A stretch of 64,000 nt of DNA from Pseudomonadota bacterium (lineage in GTDB: Bacteria > Desulfobacterota > Desulfarculia > Desulfarculales > Desulfarculaceae), in the NCBI GenBank assembly GCA_018896025.1, contig JAHIND010000003.1:109958-173957 (forward strand). The letters are read 5' to 3'. Within the stretch, counting starts at the first letter, position 1, and every line of letters starts with the position of its first letter. Below, one piece after another: positions 16,865 through 25,671 of this stretch. The position numbers and the translations under genes are program-made. The notes under the pieces were generated by a model that saw only the letters and a list, made by a program, of their open reading frames with translations, was not told where the DNA came from and searched no databases.

Positions 16865-17884
16865 TTACCCGGAGTTTACGGCGGGGGCGGCATCCTCGAG
16901 CAGGTGGCAAAGGGCCACCTGACCGGGCCCAACCTGGTGCCAGGGGGGATAGGTCCCGGCGCAGAGCAGGCGCTCGGCCAGGGCGCAGCGCCGGAAAAAG
17001 GGGCATCCCGCGCTGGTGGTGGCCGGGCGCTCGGCGGCCAGCAGGGTGCCGTAGGTGGGCACCTCGGCTGCGCGGCCGAACTTGGGCGTGGCGTCTATCA
17101 GGGCCTTGGTGTAGGGGTGCCGGGGAGCGTTTATCACCTGCTCGGCCGGGCCCTGCTCCACCAAGTGGCCCCGGTAGATCACCCCGATGCGGTCGCAGAG
17201 ATAGCGGGCCGAGGCCATGCTGTGGGTGATGAACATGATGGTGGCCCCCATCTTGTCGCGCACCCCCTGGAGTATCTCGAATATCTGGGCCGAGTAGGAG
17301 GCGTCCAGCATGCTGGTGGGCTCGTCGGCCACCAACAGGCTGGGCTCCAAAATGATGGCCCGGGCGATGGCCACCCGCTGGCGCTGCCCGCCGCTGAGCT
17401 GGTGGGGAAAGCGGTAGACGTAGTCCTCGGCCGGGCTGAGCCCGGCGGTATTGAGCACCTTCAGCACCCGCTCCATATGGTCCAGGGGGCTGCCCACCTT
17501 GTTGGTGATCAGGGGCTCGGCCACGCTGTCGGCGATGGTCACCTGTGGATTCAGGGATTGGTAGGGGTCTTGGAAGACCATCTGCACCTGGCGGCGGTAG
17601 TCCCGGAGCTTCTTGCCCTTGAGGTGGGTGATGTCCTCGCCGTTCAGGGTGATGCACCCCTGGTCGGCCTCCTCCAGGCGCACGATGAGCCGCCCGCAGG
17701 TGGTCTTGCCGCTGCCGCTCTCGCCCACCAGGCCGAATATCTCCCCGGCGCGCAGGGAGAGGTTTATCTCGTTCAGGGCCACCACCAGGCGGCCCCCGCC
17801 CCTAAAGACATTGCCCCTGGTGCGGTAAAAGCGGCTCACCCGCTCCAGCTGAAGTATGGTCTTATTTTCGCGGCTCTGGCTCAT
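16865..17884 (-). CDS. Peptide-type ABC transporter ATP-binding protein (OppF/DppF-like)
   Basis: 339-aa ATPase. Walker A is GESGSGKTTCGR near residue 55, the signature LSGGQRQRVAIARA near 165, and Walker B LLVADEPTSMLD. The C-terminal oligopeptide extension has the usual cysteines (SAGCPFFRRCALAERLLC). It is the second ATPase of a five-gene importer; its start lies 18 nt from the stop of the OppD-like gene. A stem with CGCCC/GGGCG lies just after its stop, in the spacer to the NTT gene. Confidence 0.92.
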   Translation of the reverse strand: MSQSRENKTILQLERVSRFYRTRGNVFRGGGRLVVALNEINLSLRAGEIFGLVGESGSGKTTCGRLIVRLEEADQGCITLNGEDITHLKGKKLRDYRRQVQMVFQDPYQSLNPQVTIADSVAEPLITNKVGSPLDHMERVLKVLNTAGLSPAEDYVYRFPHQLSGGQRQRVAIARAIILEPSLLVADEPTSMLDASYSAQIFEILQGVRDKMGATIMFITHSMASARYLCDRIGVIYRGHLVEQGPAEQVINAPRHPYTKALIDATPKFGRAAEVPTYGTLLAAERPATTSAGCPFFRRCALAERLLCAGTYPPWHQVGPGQVALCHLLEDAAPAVNSG

Positions 17885-17902
17885 CTATCCTAATTCCTCA
17901 CT

Positions 17903-18856
17903 TCAGCAGTGGTCGCACAGCACATGGTGCCCCGGCCCCACCTGGCGCCACTGGGGATGATCCAGCTTGCACGAGGCGGTGTCCTTGGGACAGCGGTCGC
18001 AAAAGCGGCAGCCGGGGATGGTCCCGGTGAGGTTGGGTGGCTCGCCGGGGATGGGAGCCAGCTTGGTCTTTGGTCCGGCCAGGGTGGGAAAGGAGCGGAC
18101 CAGGGCCTGGGTGTAGGGGTGCTGGGAGTTGAAAAACACCTCCTCGGCCGGGCCTGACTCCACCAGCTGCCCGGCGTACATCACCCCGATTTGGTGGCAC
18201 ACGTCGGCCACGATGGAGATGTCGTGGCTGATGAAGATGATGCCGATGTTGAACTGGCGTTGCAGTTCCTTGGTCTCTTTGAGTATCTGGTCCTGCACGA
18301 TGACGTCCAGGGCGGTGGTGGGCTCGTCGGCGATGACCAGCTTGGGATTCAGGGCCAGGGCCATGGCGATGATGGCCCGCTGCTTCATGCCCCCGCTGTA
18401 CTGGTGGGGGAAGTCGTAGAGCCGCTCCAGGGGCAGGCCCACCAGGTTGAACAGCCCCTCCACCCGCTCCATGGCCTGGTGATCGTCCACCTCCGGGCGA
18501 TGGACCTGGATGGCTTCCGCCATCTGGGCGCTGATGCGCTTGACCGGGTTCAGGGCGTTCATGGCCGCCTGGAAAATCATGGAAACCTTGTTCCAGCGCA
18601 CCTTGCGCAGCTCGTCCTCGGACATGGCGCTTATTTCCAGGCCGTCCAGGATGATGCGCCCCTCGGTGATGCGGCCGTTGGGCGGCAAAAGGCCCATGAG
18701 GGCCATGCCGATGGTGGTCTTGCCGCAGCCGCTTTCGCCCACCAGGCCCAGGGAGTGGCCCGGCTCCAGGGTGAAGTTGACTCCGTCCACCGCCTTCAAG
18801 AGGCCCTTGGCGGTCTGATAGCCGATGCCCAGGTTTTCCACTGTAAGTAGCGCCAT
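17903..18856 (-). CDS. Peptide-type ABC transporter ATP-binding protein (OppD/DppD-like)
   Basis: 317 aa starting MALLTVENLGIGY. Walker A GESGCGKTTIG, signature YSGGMKQRAIIAMA, Walker B LVIADEPTTALD, H-loop FISHD. The C-terminal CRFCDRCPKDTASC motif is typical of OppD/OppF proteins, some of which carry a 4Fe-4S cluster there. The frame stays open to 19642, but that part is antisense-like low-complexity; the ATG at 18856 aligns with family N-termini. It begins 2 nt from the preceding permease stop. Confidence 0.93.
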   Translation of the reverse strand: MALLTVENLGIGYQTAKGLLKAVDGVNFTLEPGHSLGLVGESGCGKTTIGMALMGLLPPNGRITEGRIILDGLEISAMSEDELRKVRWNKVSMIFQAAMNALNPVKRISAQMAEAIQVHRPEVDDHQAMERVEGLFNLVGLPLERLYDFPHQYSGGMKQRAIIAMALALNPKLVIADEPTTALDVIVQDQILKETKELQRQFNIGIIFISHDISIVADVCHQIGVMYAGQLVESGPAEEVFFNSQHPYTQALVRSFPTLAGPKTKLAPIPGEPPNLTGTIPGCRFCDRCPKDTASCKLDHPQWRQVGPGHHVLCDHC

Positions 18857-18858
18857 GA

Positions 18859-19788
18859 TCAGCCTGCCTGGGTTTCGTCGCGCAGGCGGGGGTCCAGGAC
18901 TTCGTCCATGGCCCGGCCCAGCATGTAGAAAGATAGGGTGATGAGGCTGATGCAGATGCCCGGCGGCAGCAGCCAATAGGGCGCCTGGAACATGTGCCCG
19001 GTCTTCCAGACCCATTGCAGCATCATGCCCCAACTCACCGTGCCCGGATCGCCGAAGCCCAGGAAGGCCAGGCCCGCCTCGATGACGATGGCGCTGGTGA
19101 CCCTGAAGGTCATGTAAAGGAACGCCAGGGGCAGTACGTTGGGCATGATGTGGCGGAAGATGATGCGCAGGTGGCTGGCCCCGGACACCCGGGCGGCGTC
19201 GATAAAGGGCCGCTGCTTCAGGCTCAGCGTCTGGGCCCGGATTATGCGGCTGACCCCCGGCCAGCGGAACAGGGCGATCATCAACACGATCATCCAGATG
19301 GACAACTGGCCGAACAAGGCGGCCAGCATCAGCACCACCAACAGGGTGGGCAACACCATGATCATGTCGGCCAGGCGCATCAGGGCGGTGTCGGTGAAGC
19401 GGCCCATGTAGCCGGCGGTCATGCCCACCGCGGTGCCCAGCACCACGGACATGAAGGCGGCGGAAACGCCGACTAGGAAGGCCACCCGAGCTCCGGCCAA
19501 GAGCTGGCTGAAGATGTCGCGGCCCATGAAGTCGGTGCCCAGCCAGTGCTGCCAGCTGGGGCCCACCGAGGAGACCACCTTGGGGTCCACCCCGGTCATG
19601 GGGTGGTACATGGGGTCGATCATGGGCGGGATGTAGGAGCACACGGCCATGAGCCCGAACATGATCAGCAGGGATATGCCGATCCGGCCCAAGGGGTTAT
19701 GCATGAACACCCGCCAGTTTTCCATGAAGCGCTGCCGCCACAGGGCGCGGCGCTTGGCCTTCAGGTCTTTTATCGTGGCTTGTTGCAT
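18859..19788 (-). CDS. Peptide-type ABC transporter permease (OppC/DppC-like)
   Basis: 309-aa inner-membrane permease. It has an N-terminal cytoplasmic stretch, a first TM (IGISLLIMFGLMAVCSYIPP), the periplasmic motif WLGTDFMGRDIFSQLLAGARVAFLVG and the EAA loop DAARVSGASHLRIIFRHIMPN, diagnostic for the OppBC family. The end (FYMLGRAMDEVLDPRLRDE) matches DppC. It sits between the partner permease (3-nt gap) and the OppD-like ATPase. Confidence 0.93.
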   Translation of the reverse strand: MQQATIKDLKAKRRALWRQRFMENWRVFMHNPLGRIGISLLIMFGLMAVCSYIPPMIDPMYHPMTGVDPKVVSSVGPSWQHWLGTDFMGRDIFSQLLAGARVAFLVGVSAAFMSVVLGTAVGMTAGYMGRFTDTALMRLADMIMVLPTLLVVLMLAALFGQLSIWMIVLMIALFRWPGVSRIIRAQTLSLKQRPFIDAARVSGASHLRIIFRHIMPNVLPLAFLYMTFRVTSAIVIEAGLAFLGFGDPGTVSWGMMLQWVWKTGHMFQAPYWLLPPGICISLITLSFYMLGRAMDEVLDPRLRDETQAG

Positions 19789-19791
19789 ACT

Positions 19792-20763
19792 CTAGTACCT
19801 GATCCTTGGGTCAAGGTAGGCGTAGAGCACGTCCACCACCACGTTGGACATGAGCACTACCGTGGATATCAACATGAAGCAGGCCTGAGCCAGGGGATAG
19901 TCGTTTTGGCTCACCGCGAACACCAATTCCCGCCCGATGCCCGGCCAGGAAAACACCGTCTCGGTGAGCGCCCCGCCGTTGATGGAAAAGGCCAGGGAAA
20001 GACCCACGCTGGTCACCACCGGCAGCCAGGCGTTGGGCGCGGCGTGCTTGTTGCGTATGTCGCGCTCCTTTAGCCCCTTGGCCCGGGCCAGAACGATGTA
20101 GTCCTCCTTCAAGGTGTCCAGCATGGACGAGCGCATAACCAAAAGATAGCTGCCGAAATGAATCAGGAACAGGGTGGTGAGCGGCAGGACCATGTGATAG
20201 AGCACGTCGGCCGCCTTGGTGAAAAACCCGGCCGTGGGGTCCAGCCACACCTCGTCGGAAACCATACCGGTGATGGGGAACCAGTCCAGCTGGTAGGCGA
20301 ATATCCACACCAACAACAGGGCCAGCCAGGGCAAGAACAGGGTGTGGGTCACAAGGGCCGCGATGGTCAGCACCAAATCCGTGGCCTTGCCCTTTCGCCA
20401 GGCGGCTATTTTCCCCCAGGATATGCCTACCATGGCCGAGAGCAGCACCGCGGTGGTGAACAGCAGGATGGTGTTGGGCAGCTTTTCCCAGATCACCTTG
20501 GCCACCGGCTCCCCATAGTGGATGGAGTAGCCGAACTGGCCGGTGGAGCAGTTCTTCAAGTAGATGAGGTACTGCGTCCAAATGGGTTTGTCCAGGCCCA
20601 GCTGCTCGATCAAGTGCTGGGATTCTTCCGGCGTCATCTCCGGGTCCACCATCCGTGTGACCGGGTCTCCCGGAGCCAGGCGGAACAGTACGAAGAGGAT
20701 GGTGAGGATGCAAAACAGGATCACCATCACCTGCGCCAGGCGCTTTAGAACATATTTCCTCAT
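19792..20763 (-). CDS. Peptide-type ABC transporter permease (OppB/DppB-like)
   Basis: 323 aa, starting MRKYVLKRLAQVMVILFCILTILFVLFRLAPGDPV, the classic DppB N-terminus. The EAA loop is LARAKGLKERDIRNKHAAPNAWLPV, and the C-terminal TVVLMSNVVVDVLYAYLDPRIRY matches the family. About six TM helices. It forms the translocation pore with the downstream OppC-like protein. Confidence 0.93.
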   Translation of the reverse strand: MRKYVLKRLAQVMVILFCILTILFVLFRLAPGDPVTRMVDPEMTPEESQHLIEQLGLDKPIWTQYLIYLKNCSTGQFGYSIHYGEPVAKVIWEKLPNTILLFTTAVLLSAMVGISWGKIAAWRKGKATDLVLTIAALVTHTLFLPWLALLLVWIFAYQLDWFPITGMVSDEVWLDPTAGFFTKAADVLYHMVLPLTTLFLIHFGSYLLVMRSSMLDTLKEDYIVLARAKGLKERDIRNKHAAPNAWLPVVTSVGLSLAFSINGGALTETVFSWPGIGRELVFAVSQNDYPLAQACFMLISTVVLMSNVVVDVLYAYLDPRIRY

Positions 20764-20801
20764 ATCAAATCGGCGTCCTTGGCTAGCCTATCCCCTTTAT
20801 G

Positions 20802-22529
20802 TTACTTGGGCTTGATGTCGCAGAAGGACCAGATGTTGCCGATGCCGTCGAGCATCTGCACCCAGCCGGTGAAGCGGTCCACGCGCACTCCCTCGATGAT
20901 GGTGGGGTTGTACAGCGGTATGTAGGGCACTGCGGTCATGACTATCTTTTGCAGCTCCATGATCATCTTGCGGCGCAGATTGAGGTCCATGGCGTTGTTG
21001 GATTCGGTGGCCAGGGCGTCGTAGGCCGCGCTCTCATAGCCGCTCATGTTCCAGCCGTTGGCCTTGTTCATGGCCGAGTGGAAGAAGGAGCGCAGGTAGC
21101 CGGGATCCAGGGAAAGCTTGCCGTAGCCCAGGATGAAGCAATCGAAGTCGTGCTGGCCCTTGACCTTTTGGATCAGGGCTCCGAAGGCCATGGGGCGGCT
21201 CACCGCGGGCATGCCCATGGCCCGGAGCCACTCCTGGATCAACTGGCCGCTCATGGCCCGGTGGGGGTCGTAGTCGGCCGGAGGAGTAAGGATGACGAAC
21301 TCCTTCATGGGGTCGCCGTCGGGCAGGCGGATGTCCTTGGCCTTTTGCACCTGGCCCTGGCCGTTCACCGGCGGCACCTCCCAGGAGTAGCCCGCCGCCT
21401 TGAGAATCTCGTAGGCCTTTTTAATGCGCTGGTCATGGTTCATGCCGTAGCCGTACTTGGGCACGTCGGGGTTGTAATAGAAGGTGTTGCCCGGCGGAAT
21501 CACCGAGTAGAGGACCTCGCCGTATCCCTGCAGGATGCGCTTGATGATGAATTCTTTGTCGATGATGGTGGCCACGGCCTGGCGCAGGGCCATGTCGTCA
21601 AAGGGGGCCTTGCGCAGGTTGAAGCCCAGGTAGTACAGGCCGCTCTTCTTGCTCACGAACAGTTTGATATCCGAATCGCCCTTGAGCTGGTCCAAGTAGC
21701 CGGCCTGGATGCTGTTCCAGTAAAAGTCGATGGAGCCCTTCCTGAGGGCCAGCACCGCCGCGTCGGCGGTCCCGAATACCTTGAAGATGATTCCCTTGAT
21801 ATAGGGGCCCATCTTGTAGCCCTCGATGACCTGGCCCTTGCCGAAGAAGTAAGGGTTGGCCTTCATATAGACGAACACGCCCTTTTTCCATTGCGCCAGC
21901 ATGAAGGGCCCGGTGCCCACGGGATGGTCCACCGCCTGGCGCAGCAGGGCGCTGAGCGGCTTCTCGGACTTGCGGGCCTCGGCCACCACCTTTTCCCACT
22001 GCTTTTTCTGCACGATGGGGGTGGTCAGGGTGCGGGTGAGGAAGATGGCCTTGGGTCTCTTGAGTTCAAAGCGCACCGTGTGTTTGTCCACGGCCACGAT
22101 GTCCTCGATGAAGCTGAACTTGGAGCTCTGGCGGGGAATCTTGAACTCCTTGATGATCTTGCCGGTGAAGACCACGTCCTCGGCGGTGAAGTCGGTGCCG
22201 TCGGACCACTTGGCCGGCCTGAGCTTCAAGGTGTAGGTCATCTTGCCGGCGTCGTACACCGGCTCCCCGGCGGCCAGCCAGGGCACCAGCTTGGAGTCTT
22301 TGGGCTCGCGCACGAACAGGGGCTGGTAGATCATGCTCAGCACCCGGTTGGACCAGGCGTCGCTGGCCAGCCAGAGGTTCAGGCTTTTGGGCTCTTCCAA
22401 AACACCGACCTTGAGCATGCCGTTGGACGCGGCCTGGGAGGCCGGGGCCAAACCGAACAGAACCACTGCAAGCAACGCCGCGGCGACGACCTTACAGGTG
22501 AAGCACGCAAATTTGTAGTGTCTTGCCAC
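20802..22529 (-). CDS. Peptide-type ABC transporter solute-binding protein (family 5)
   Basis: 575 aa. The start is set to the GTG at 22529 because GAGGGAAG lies just upstream and the protein then begins with a normal signal peptide (TCKVVAAALLAVVLFGLAPASQA). The mature part shows SBP family 5 features: KVGVLEEPKSLNLWLASDAWSN, YTLKLRPAKWSDGTDFTAEDVVFT and KAPFDDMALRQAVATIIDKE. It is large for the class. It captures peptides or related solutes in the periplasm; the specific ligand is unknown. First gene of the operon, with a promoter at 22626-22654. Confidence 0.9.
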   Translation of the reverse strand: MARHYKFACFTCKVVAAALLAVVLFGLAPASQAASNGMLKVGVLEEPKSLNLWLASDAWSNRVLSMIYQPLFVREPKDSKLVPWLAAGEPVYDAGKMTYTLKLRPAKWSDGTDFTAEDVVFTGKIIKEFKIPRQSSKFSFIEDIVAVDKHTVRFELKRPKAIFLTRTLTTPIVQKKQWEKVVAEARKSEKPLSALLRQAVDHPVGTGPFMLAQWKKGVFVYMKANPYFFGKGQVIEGYKMGPYIKGIIFKVFGTADAAVLALRKGSIDFYWNSIQAGYLDQLKGDSDIKLFVSKKSGLYYLGFNLRKAPFDDMALRQAVATIIDKEFIIKRILQGYGEVLYSVIPPGNTFYYNPDVPKYGYGMNHDQRIKKAYEILKAAGYSWEVPPVNGQGQVQKAKDIRLPDGDPMKEFVILTPPADYDPHRAMSGQLIQEWLRAMGMPAVSRPMAFGALIQKVKGQHDFDCFILGYGKLSLDPGYLRSFFHSAMNKANGWNMSGYESAAYDALATESNNAMDLNLRRKMIMELQKIVMTAVPYIPLYNPTIIEGVRVDRFTGWVQMLDGIGNIWSFCDIKPK

Positions 22530-22625
22530 CAGCTTCCCTCGCTTTCTTACGACCGTTTTATCCCGGAAAAGGGTGATGTCCGCCTGCAATTCAGGGGATA
22601 CCTAAAAGGGCGCACGTAGGAGTTC

Positions 22626-22654
22626 ATTATATAATAACGGTTACTAATAGTAAA
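22626..22654 (-). promoter_or_regulatory. Sigma-70-type promoter for the peptide ABC operon, with overlapping palindrome
   Basis: On the minus strand, -35 TTTACT (22649-22654) and -10 TATAAT (22626-22631) are separated by 17 bp. The spacer and -35 contain a perfect 13-bp palindrome TTACTAATAGTAA (22641-22653), a plausible operator. The region is strikingly AT-rich against its surroundings and leaves a leader of about 100 nt before the GTG at 22529. Confidence 0.7.
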
Positions 22655-22659
22655 CTTCC

Positions 22660-23538
22660 CTACGCTTTCACCGCAATTTTCAGGGCATGATCGACCAACA
22701 GGCCGGCCACATCCAGGCCGGTGGCCTCTTCCAAACCCTGGAAACCGGGAGAATGGTTTACTTCCATAGCATAATACATGTTTGCCCCCTCACGCACCAA
22801 GTCAACTCCCGCCACCTCCAACTCCAGGGCGCGAGCGGCCCGCTGGGCCAGGCGCCCCGCCTCCCCGGCGGGATCGATGGCCTGGGCGCGCCCGCCCAGG
22901 TGCACGTTGGCCCGGAACTCCCCCGGCGGCGGGGTAAGCTCCACCGCGGCCGCCGCCCGGCCGCCCACCACCAGCACCCGGATGTCCCGGCGCCCCTCTG
23001 GCGGCAGATAGCGCTGTAATAGCAATCCCCTGCGCTGGCGAAGCCACGTGCGGCGCACCATCTCGGCCTCGGCCTCTCCCTTTACCAGGGCCACGCCGCG
23101 CCCCTGGCGGCCCTGGGGCAGCTTGGCCACCAGGGGATAGCCCCCCAGGCGCTCCACCGCCGCCGCCCAGGCCTGGGGCCGGTTGATAAAAACCGTGTCC
23201 GGCACCTTGATCCCCGCCGCGCTCAGGCTTTGCAGGCAGCGGTCCTTGAAGCTGGCGGTCTCCACCGGTCCTGGGCGGTTCACCAGGCAACAGCCCATCA
23301 GCTCCAAATGGCGCAGCAAAACAAGGGTGTAGGGGCTGATGGTGGAGCCCACCCGAGGCAGGGCCACCTGGGGCGCGGGCCGCCCGTCCAAAAGCCCGGC
23401 CTTGCCCTGGTCCAGGGCGCACCAGGTATGGAAGGGGTGCATGAGCTCAAGCTCCAGGCCCCGGGCGGCGGCGGCTTCAAACAGGCGGCGGTTGGGGTGG
23501 TACCCCTCCCCCTGCACGCTGATCACCGCCAGACGCAT
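22660..23538 (-). CDS. RimK-like ATP-grasp ligase
   Basis: 292 aa. ATP-grasp layout: an N-terminal domain with SVQGEGYHPNRRLFEAA and PRVGSTISPYTLVLLRHLELMG, then FKDRCLQSLSAAGIKVPDTVF, the ATP-binding lysine region YPLVAKLPQGRQGRGVALV, LLLQRYLPPEGRRDIRVLVVGG, and the Mg-binding end MEVNHSPGFQGLEEATGLDVAGLLVDHAL, very close to the RimK signature. RimK-type enzymes add glutamate or other amino acids to protein or small-molecule carboxyls. Its start is 4 nt from the stop of the GNAT-fusion gene upstream, so the two form a unit. Substrate unknown. Confidence 0.85.
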   Translation of the reverse strand: MRLAVISVQGEGYHPNRRLFEAAAARGLELELMHPFHTWCALDQGKAGLLDGRPAPQVALPRVGSTISPYTLVLLRHLELMGCCLVNRPGPVETASFKDRCLQSLSAAGIKVPDTVFINRPQAWAAAVERLGGYPLVAKLPQGRQGRGVALVKGEAEAEMVRRTWLRQRRGLLLQRYLPPEGRRDIRVLVVGGRAAAAVELTPPPGEFRANVHLGGRAQAIDPAGEAGRLAQRAARALELEVAGVDLVREGANMYYAMEVNHSPGFQGLEEATGLDVAGLLVDHALKIAVKA

Positions 23539-23542
23539 GGCC

Positions 23543-25459
23543 TCACTTTTCCTCCCCCAGCTCCGGGTCCTGGTCCTGGGGCATCCAGATCTGCATGGGC
23601 TTGTTCAGGCGCTTGCTGAAATAGGTTTTCACCCGCCGGGAGTTGTTGCGGGCCAAAAGCTTTTGCCCGGCCAGGTTGTCCGACCCGGTGATGATGACCA
23701 TCTTGCGGCCCTGGGCCCTGGCGATGACCCCCTGCACCAGGGCGTTGCCGATGCCGGTACCCCGGTACTCCGGACGGATGGAAACATAACCGCGCTCGGT
23801 GTAGCCGGTGAGGTCCAGGCCGGACTGATCCTTGATGTGCTCGAGGTACTCGGGCCTGAGGCGCTTGAGGGTGTCGGTGCCCACGATCACCCCCTCCTCG
23901 CTGGTATAGGCCACCAGATAGGCGTGGGCCAGGTTGTGGCGCAGCCACCCGGGCTTCACCTTGCCAGCCGCCAGGACCAACAAGGCCACCTCCTCCAGTA
24001 CGCCGGGGGCGATGTCCTTCGGCTCGGCGAACACGTAGTTCAGCTTCTCCCCCAGGCGGTAGACGCTGTCCCCCTCGGGGCGCACTCGCCAGTGGCGCAC
24101 AGTGTCGCAGCCGTGGCGCTCCAGGTATAGCAGCAGGTGGGCCGGACCGGCCAGTTTGCGCCACAGGGGCCCGCCGGGCAAGGGGGCCACCTGGCGGTAG
24201 GCCTCGGCCCGGGGTTCGCCGATGTAGCTGATGGGCCGGGGGGACCAGGGCCAGGGGGTGGGCCGGGACCAGGAGTGCACCACCTGGGGGTTGGAACCGG
24301 TGAAGTCCAGCAGGGCCTGGGCCCAGGAATCGGAGCCCTCCATGGGCAGCGTGAGGTGGTTCCACAGGCCGGTGCGCGAAGCTGACACCAGGGTTTTGTT
24401 CATGGCCGCCAGCAGGGGGCCGCTCTCCAGGACCGCTCCCGAGGGCGAGCTCCAGTGGATAAGGCGCAGCCCGCCCCGGGCCAGGGCGGCCAGGGTCTGG
24501 GCCGAAGGCGGGTCTTCCAGGGAGGCGGCCAGGGCCAGGGGGATGCGGTCGCCTTCCAGCTCCGGGGCCAGTTGCTCCAGATAGGCTGAGGGCATCTCCT
24601 GGCTGGTGAGCAGCACCCCGGCCACGCCACGCTCGGCCATCTGGCCGACCAGCCCGGCCAGGCGCGGGGCCTCCAGCAGGCGCGGCGCGGCCAGGCCCGG
24701 ATCGCGCGGGTCCTCGCGCACCAGGTCCATGCCCACCACCGGCCGGAGCGACATCACCGGGGCGGGGATCAGAAAGCCTTGCAGGGAAATGGAGGACCAC
24801 TCCAGGGAGCAGCCGGAGCCGGGAATCCGGCCGGTGATGGAGGAGGCCAGCTCGCGCAGGGGTCCGGGGTCCATGGGCGAAAGGGCGTGGTCCCAGGCTG
24901 GACTAGGCCCCGAGGGCGCCCCGGCCTGCTCCAAACAGTCGCCCACCAGGGCCACCACCGCCTTGGGCCGGTGCTTCTTGAGCCACAGGCCCATGACCGC
25001 CGCGCCCAGGCACTGGCCCGGCACCTCCAGGCACAGCAGAACCAGGGCTTTTTGGCCCTCGGGCAGGCGGTGGGACAGGTTGTCCGCCGCCCAGGCGCTC
25101 AGGGGATGGCTCTCGTCGGCGGCCTGGGTCAGCAGGCTCTCCAGGGTCAGCATTACCGGGAGTCTCAGACCCGCGAAGCCGTAAGCCCCCTGGGCGGTCT
25201 CCGGCCTGGCCTGGGCCAGGCGCTCCTCCAGGGCCTGCCGGGCGCTCAGATAGGAGGCGGGGTCATAGAACCCGGCCCCCCGCCAAACCCCGGCCGCCTG
25301 GGTAGCCGCTCCGGTCAGCAGGCGCTGGTTCCAAAAATCCAGGTTGGCGTCCCAAACCGCCAGGGGCTCCATGCCCGACAGTAAGGAAGCTACCCGCAAG
25401 GCCGCGCAGGGCGTCGCCGCCGGGCCGCCCAGGGGCGGGTTTACCACCAGGATATGCAT
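23543..25459 (-). CDS. Cysteine-less B12-binding/radical-SAM-like region fused to GNAT acetyltransferase
   Basis: 638 aa. Residues 1-200 look like the B12-binding domain of radical SAM proteins (HILVVNPPLGGPAATPCAALRVASLLSG, WDANLDF, VLLCLEVPGQCLGAAVMGLWLKK). Residues 230-440 keep barrel-like spacing but contain no CxxxCxxC cluster, so radical SAM chemistry is not expected. Residues about 520-638 are a GNAT domain: AYLVAYTSEEGVIVG, then the acetyl-CoA loop RPEYRGTGIGNALV, then the ending NLAGQKLLARNNSRRVKTYF. The ATG at 25459 follows CGGGAGAAAAA, chosen over an upstream ATG at 25522. Coupled to the RimK-like ligase. Function unknown. Confidence 0.7.
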   Translation of the reverse strand: MHILVVNPPLGGPAATPCAALRVASLLSGMEPLAVWDANLDFWNQRLLTGAATQAAGVWRGAGFYDPASYLSARQALEERLAQARPETAQGAYGFAGLRLPVMLTLESLLTQAADESHPLSAWAADNLSHRLPEGQKALVLLCLEVPGQCLGAAVMGLWLKKHRPKAVVALVGDCLEQAGAPSGPSPAWDHALSPMDPGPLRELASSITGRIPGSGCSLEWSSISLQGFLIPAPVMSLRPVVGMDLVREDPRDPGLAAPRLLEAPRLAGLVGQMAERGVAGVLLTSQEMPSAYLEQLAPELEGDRIPLALAASLEDPPSAQTLAALARGGLRLIHWSSPSGAVLESGPLLAAMNKTLVSASRTGLWNHLTLPMEGSDSWAQALLDFTGSNPQVVHSWSRPTPWPWSPRPISYIGEPRAEAYRQVAPLPGGPLWRKLAGPAHLLLYLERHGCDTVRHWRVRPEGDSVYRLGEKLNYVFAEPKDIAPGVLEEVALLVLAAGKVKPGWLRHNLAHAYLVAYTSEEGVIVGTDTLKRLRPEYLEHIKDQSGLDLTGYTERGYVSIRPEYRGTGIGNALVQGVIARAQGRKMVIITGSDNLAGQKLLARNNSRRVKTYFSKRLNKPMQIWMPQDQDPELGEEK

Positions 25460-25573
25460 TTTTTCTCCCGAAAGGACGCCGGCGGCGCCCAGTTCCCTTG
25501 CCAAAGTCCAACCTCGTCCCATAGTTATCCCCCAACTGCCTATAAATCAAGGGCCTCTCTGGGCCCCGCGCAC

Positions 25574-25631
25574 TTCGCCGCGGCGAAAATGGGCCGACGG
25601 GCAGCAGAACGCGGCCCCGCAAGGCCGCGTT
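25574..25631. other. GC-rich palindromes between two minus-strand genes
   Basis: A perfect 14-bp palindrome TTCGCCGCGGCGAA (25574-25587) and a 9-bp hairpin AACGCGGCC/GGCCGCGTT (25608-25616 with 25623-25631, loop CCGCAA). They lie between the acyl-CoA ligase stop and the GNAT-fusion start. The hairpin has a weak T-run only on the plus strand, so it may be a poor terminator; the palindrome could be an operator. Confidence 0.4.
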
Positions 25632-25671
25632 TGAACAAGCTAGGGGATGTATGCCGGTCCGACCCGGCCGG

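Noticed and set aside
23543..25459. Active radical SAM enzyme
   Set aside because: No CxxxCxxC or similar three-cysteine cluster exists in the barrel-like part, so only a degenerate relation is claimed.
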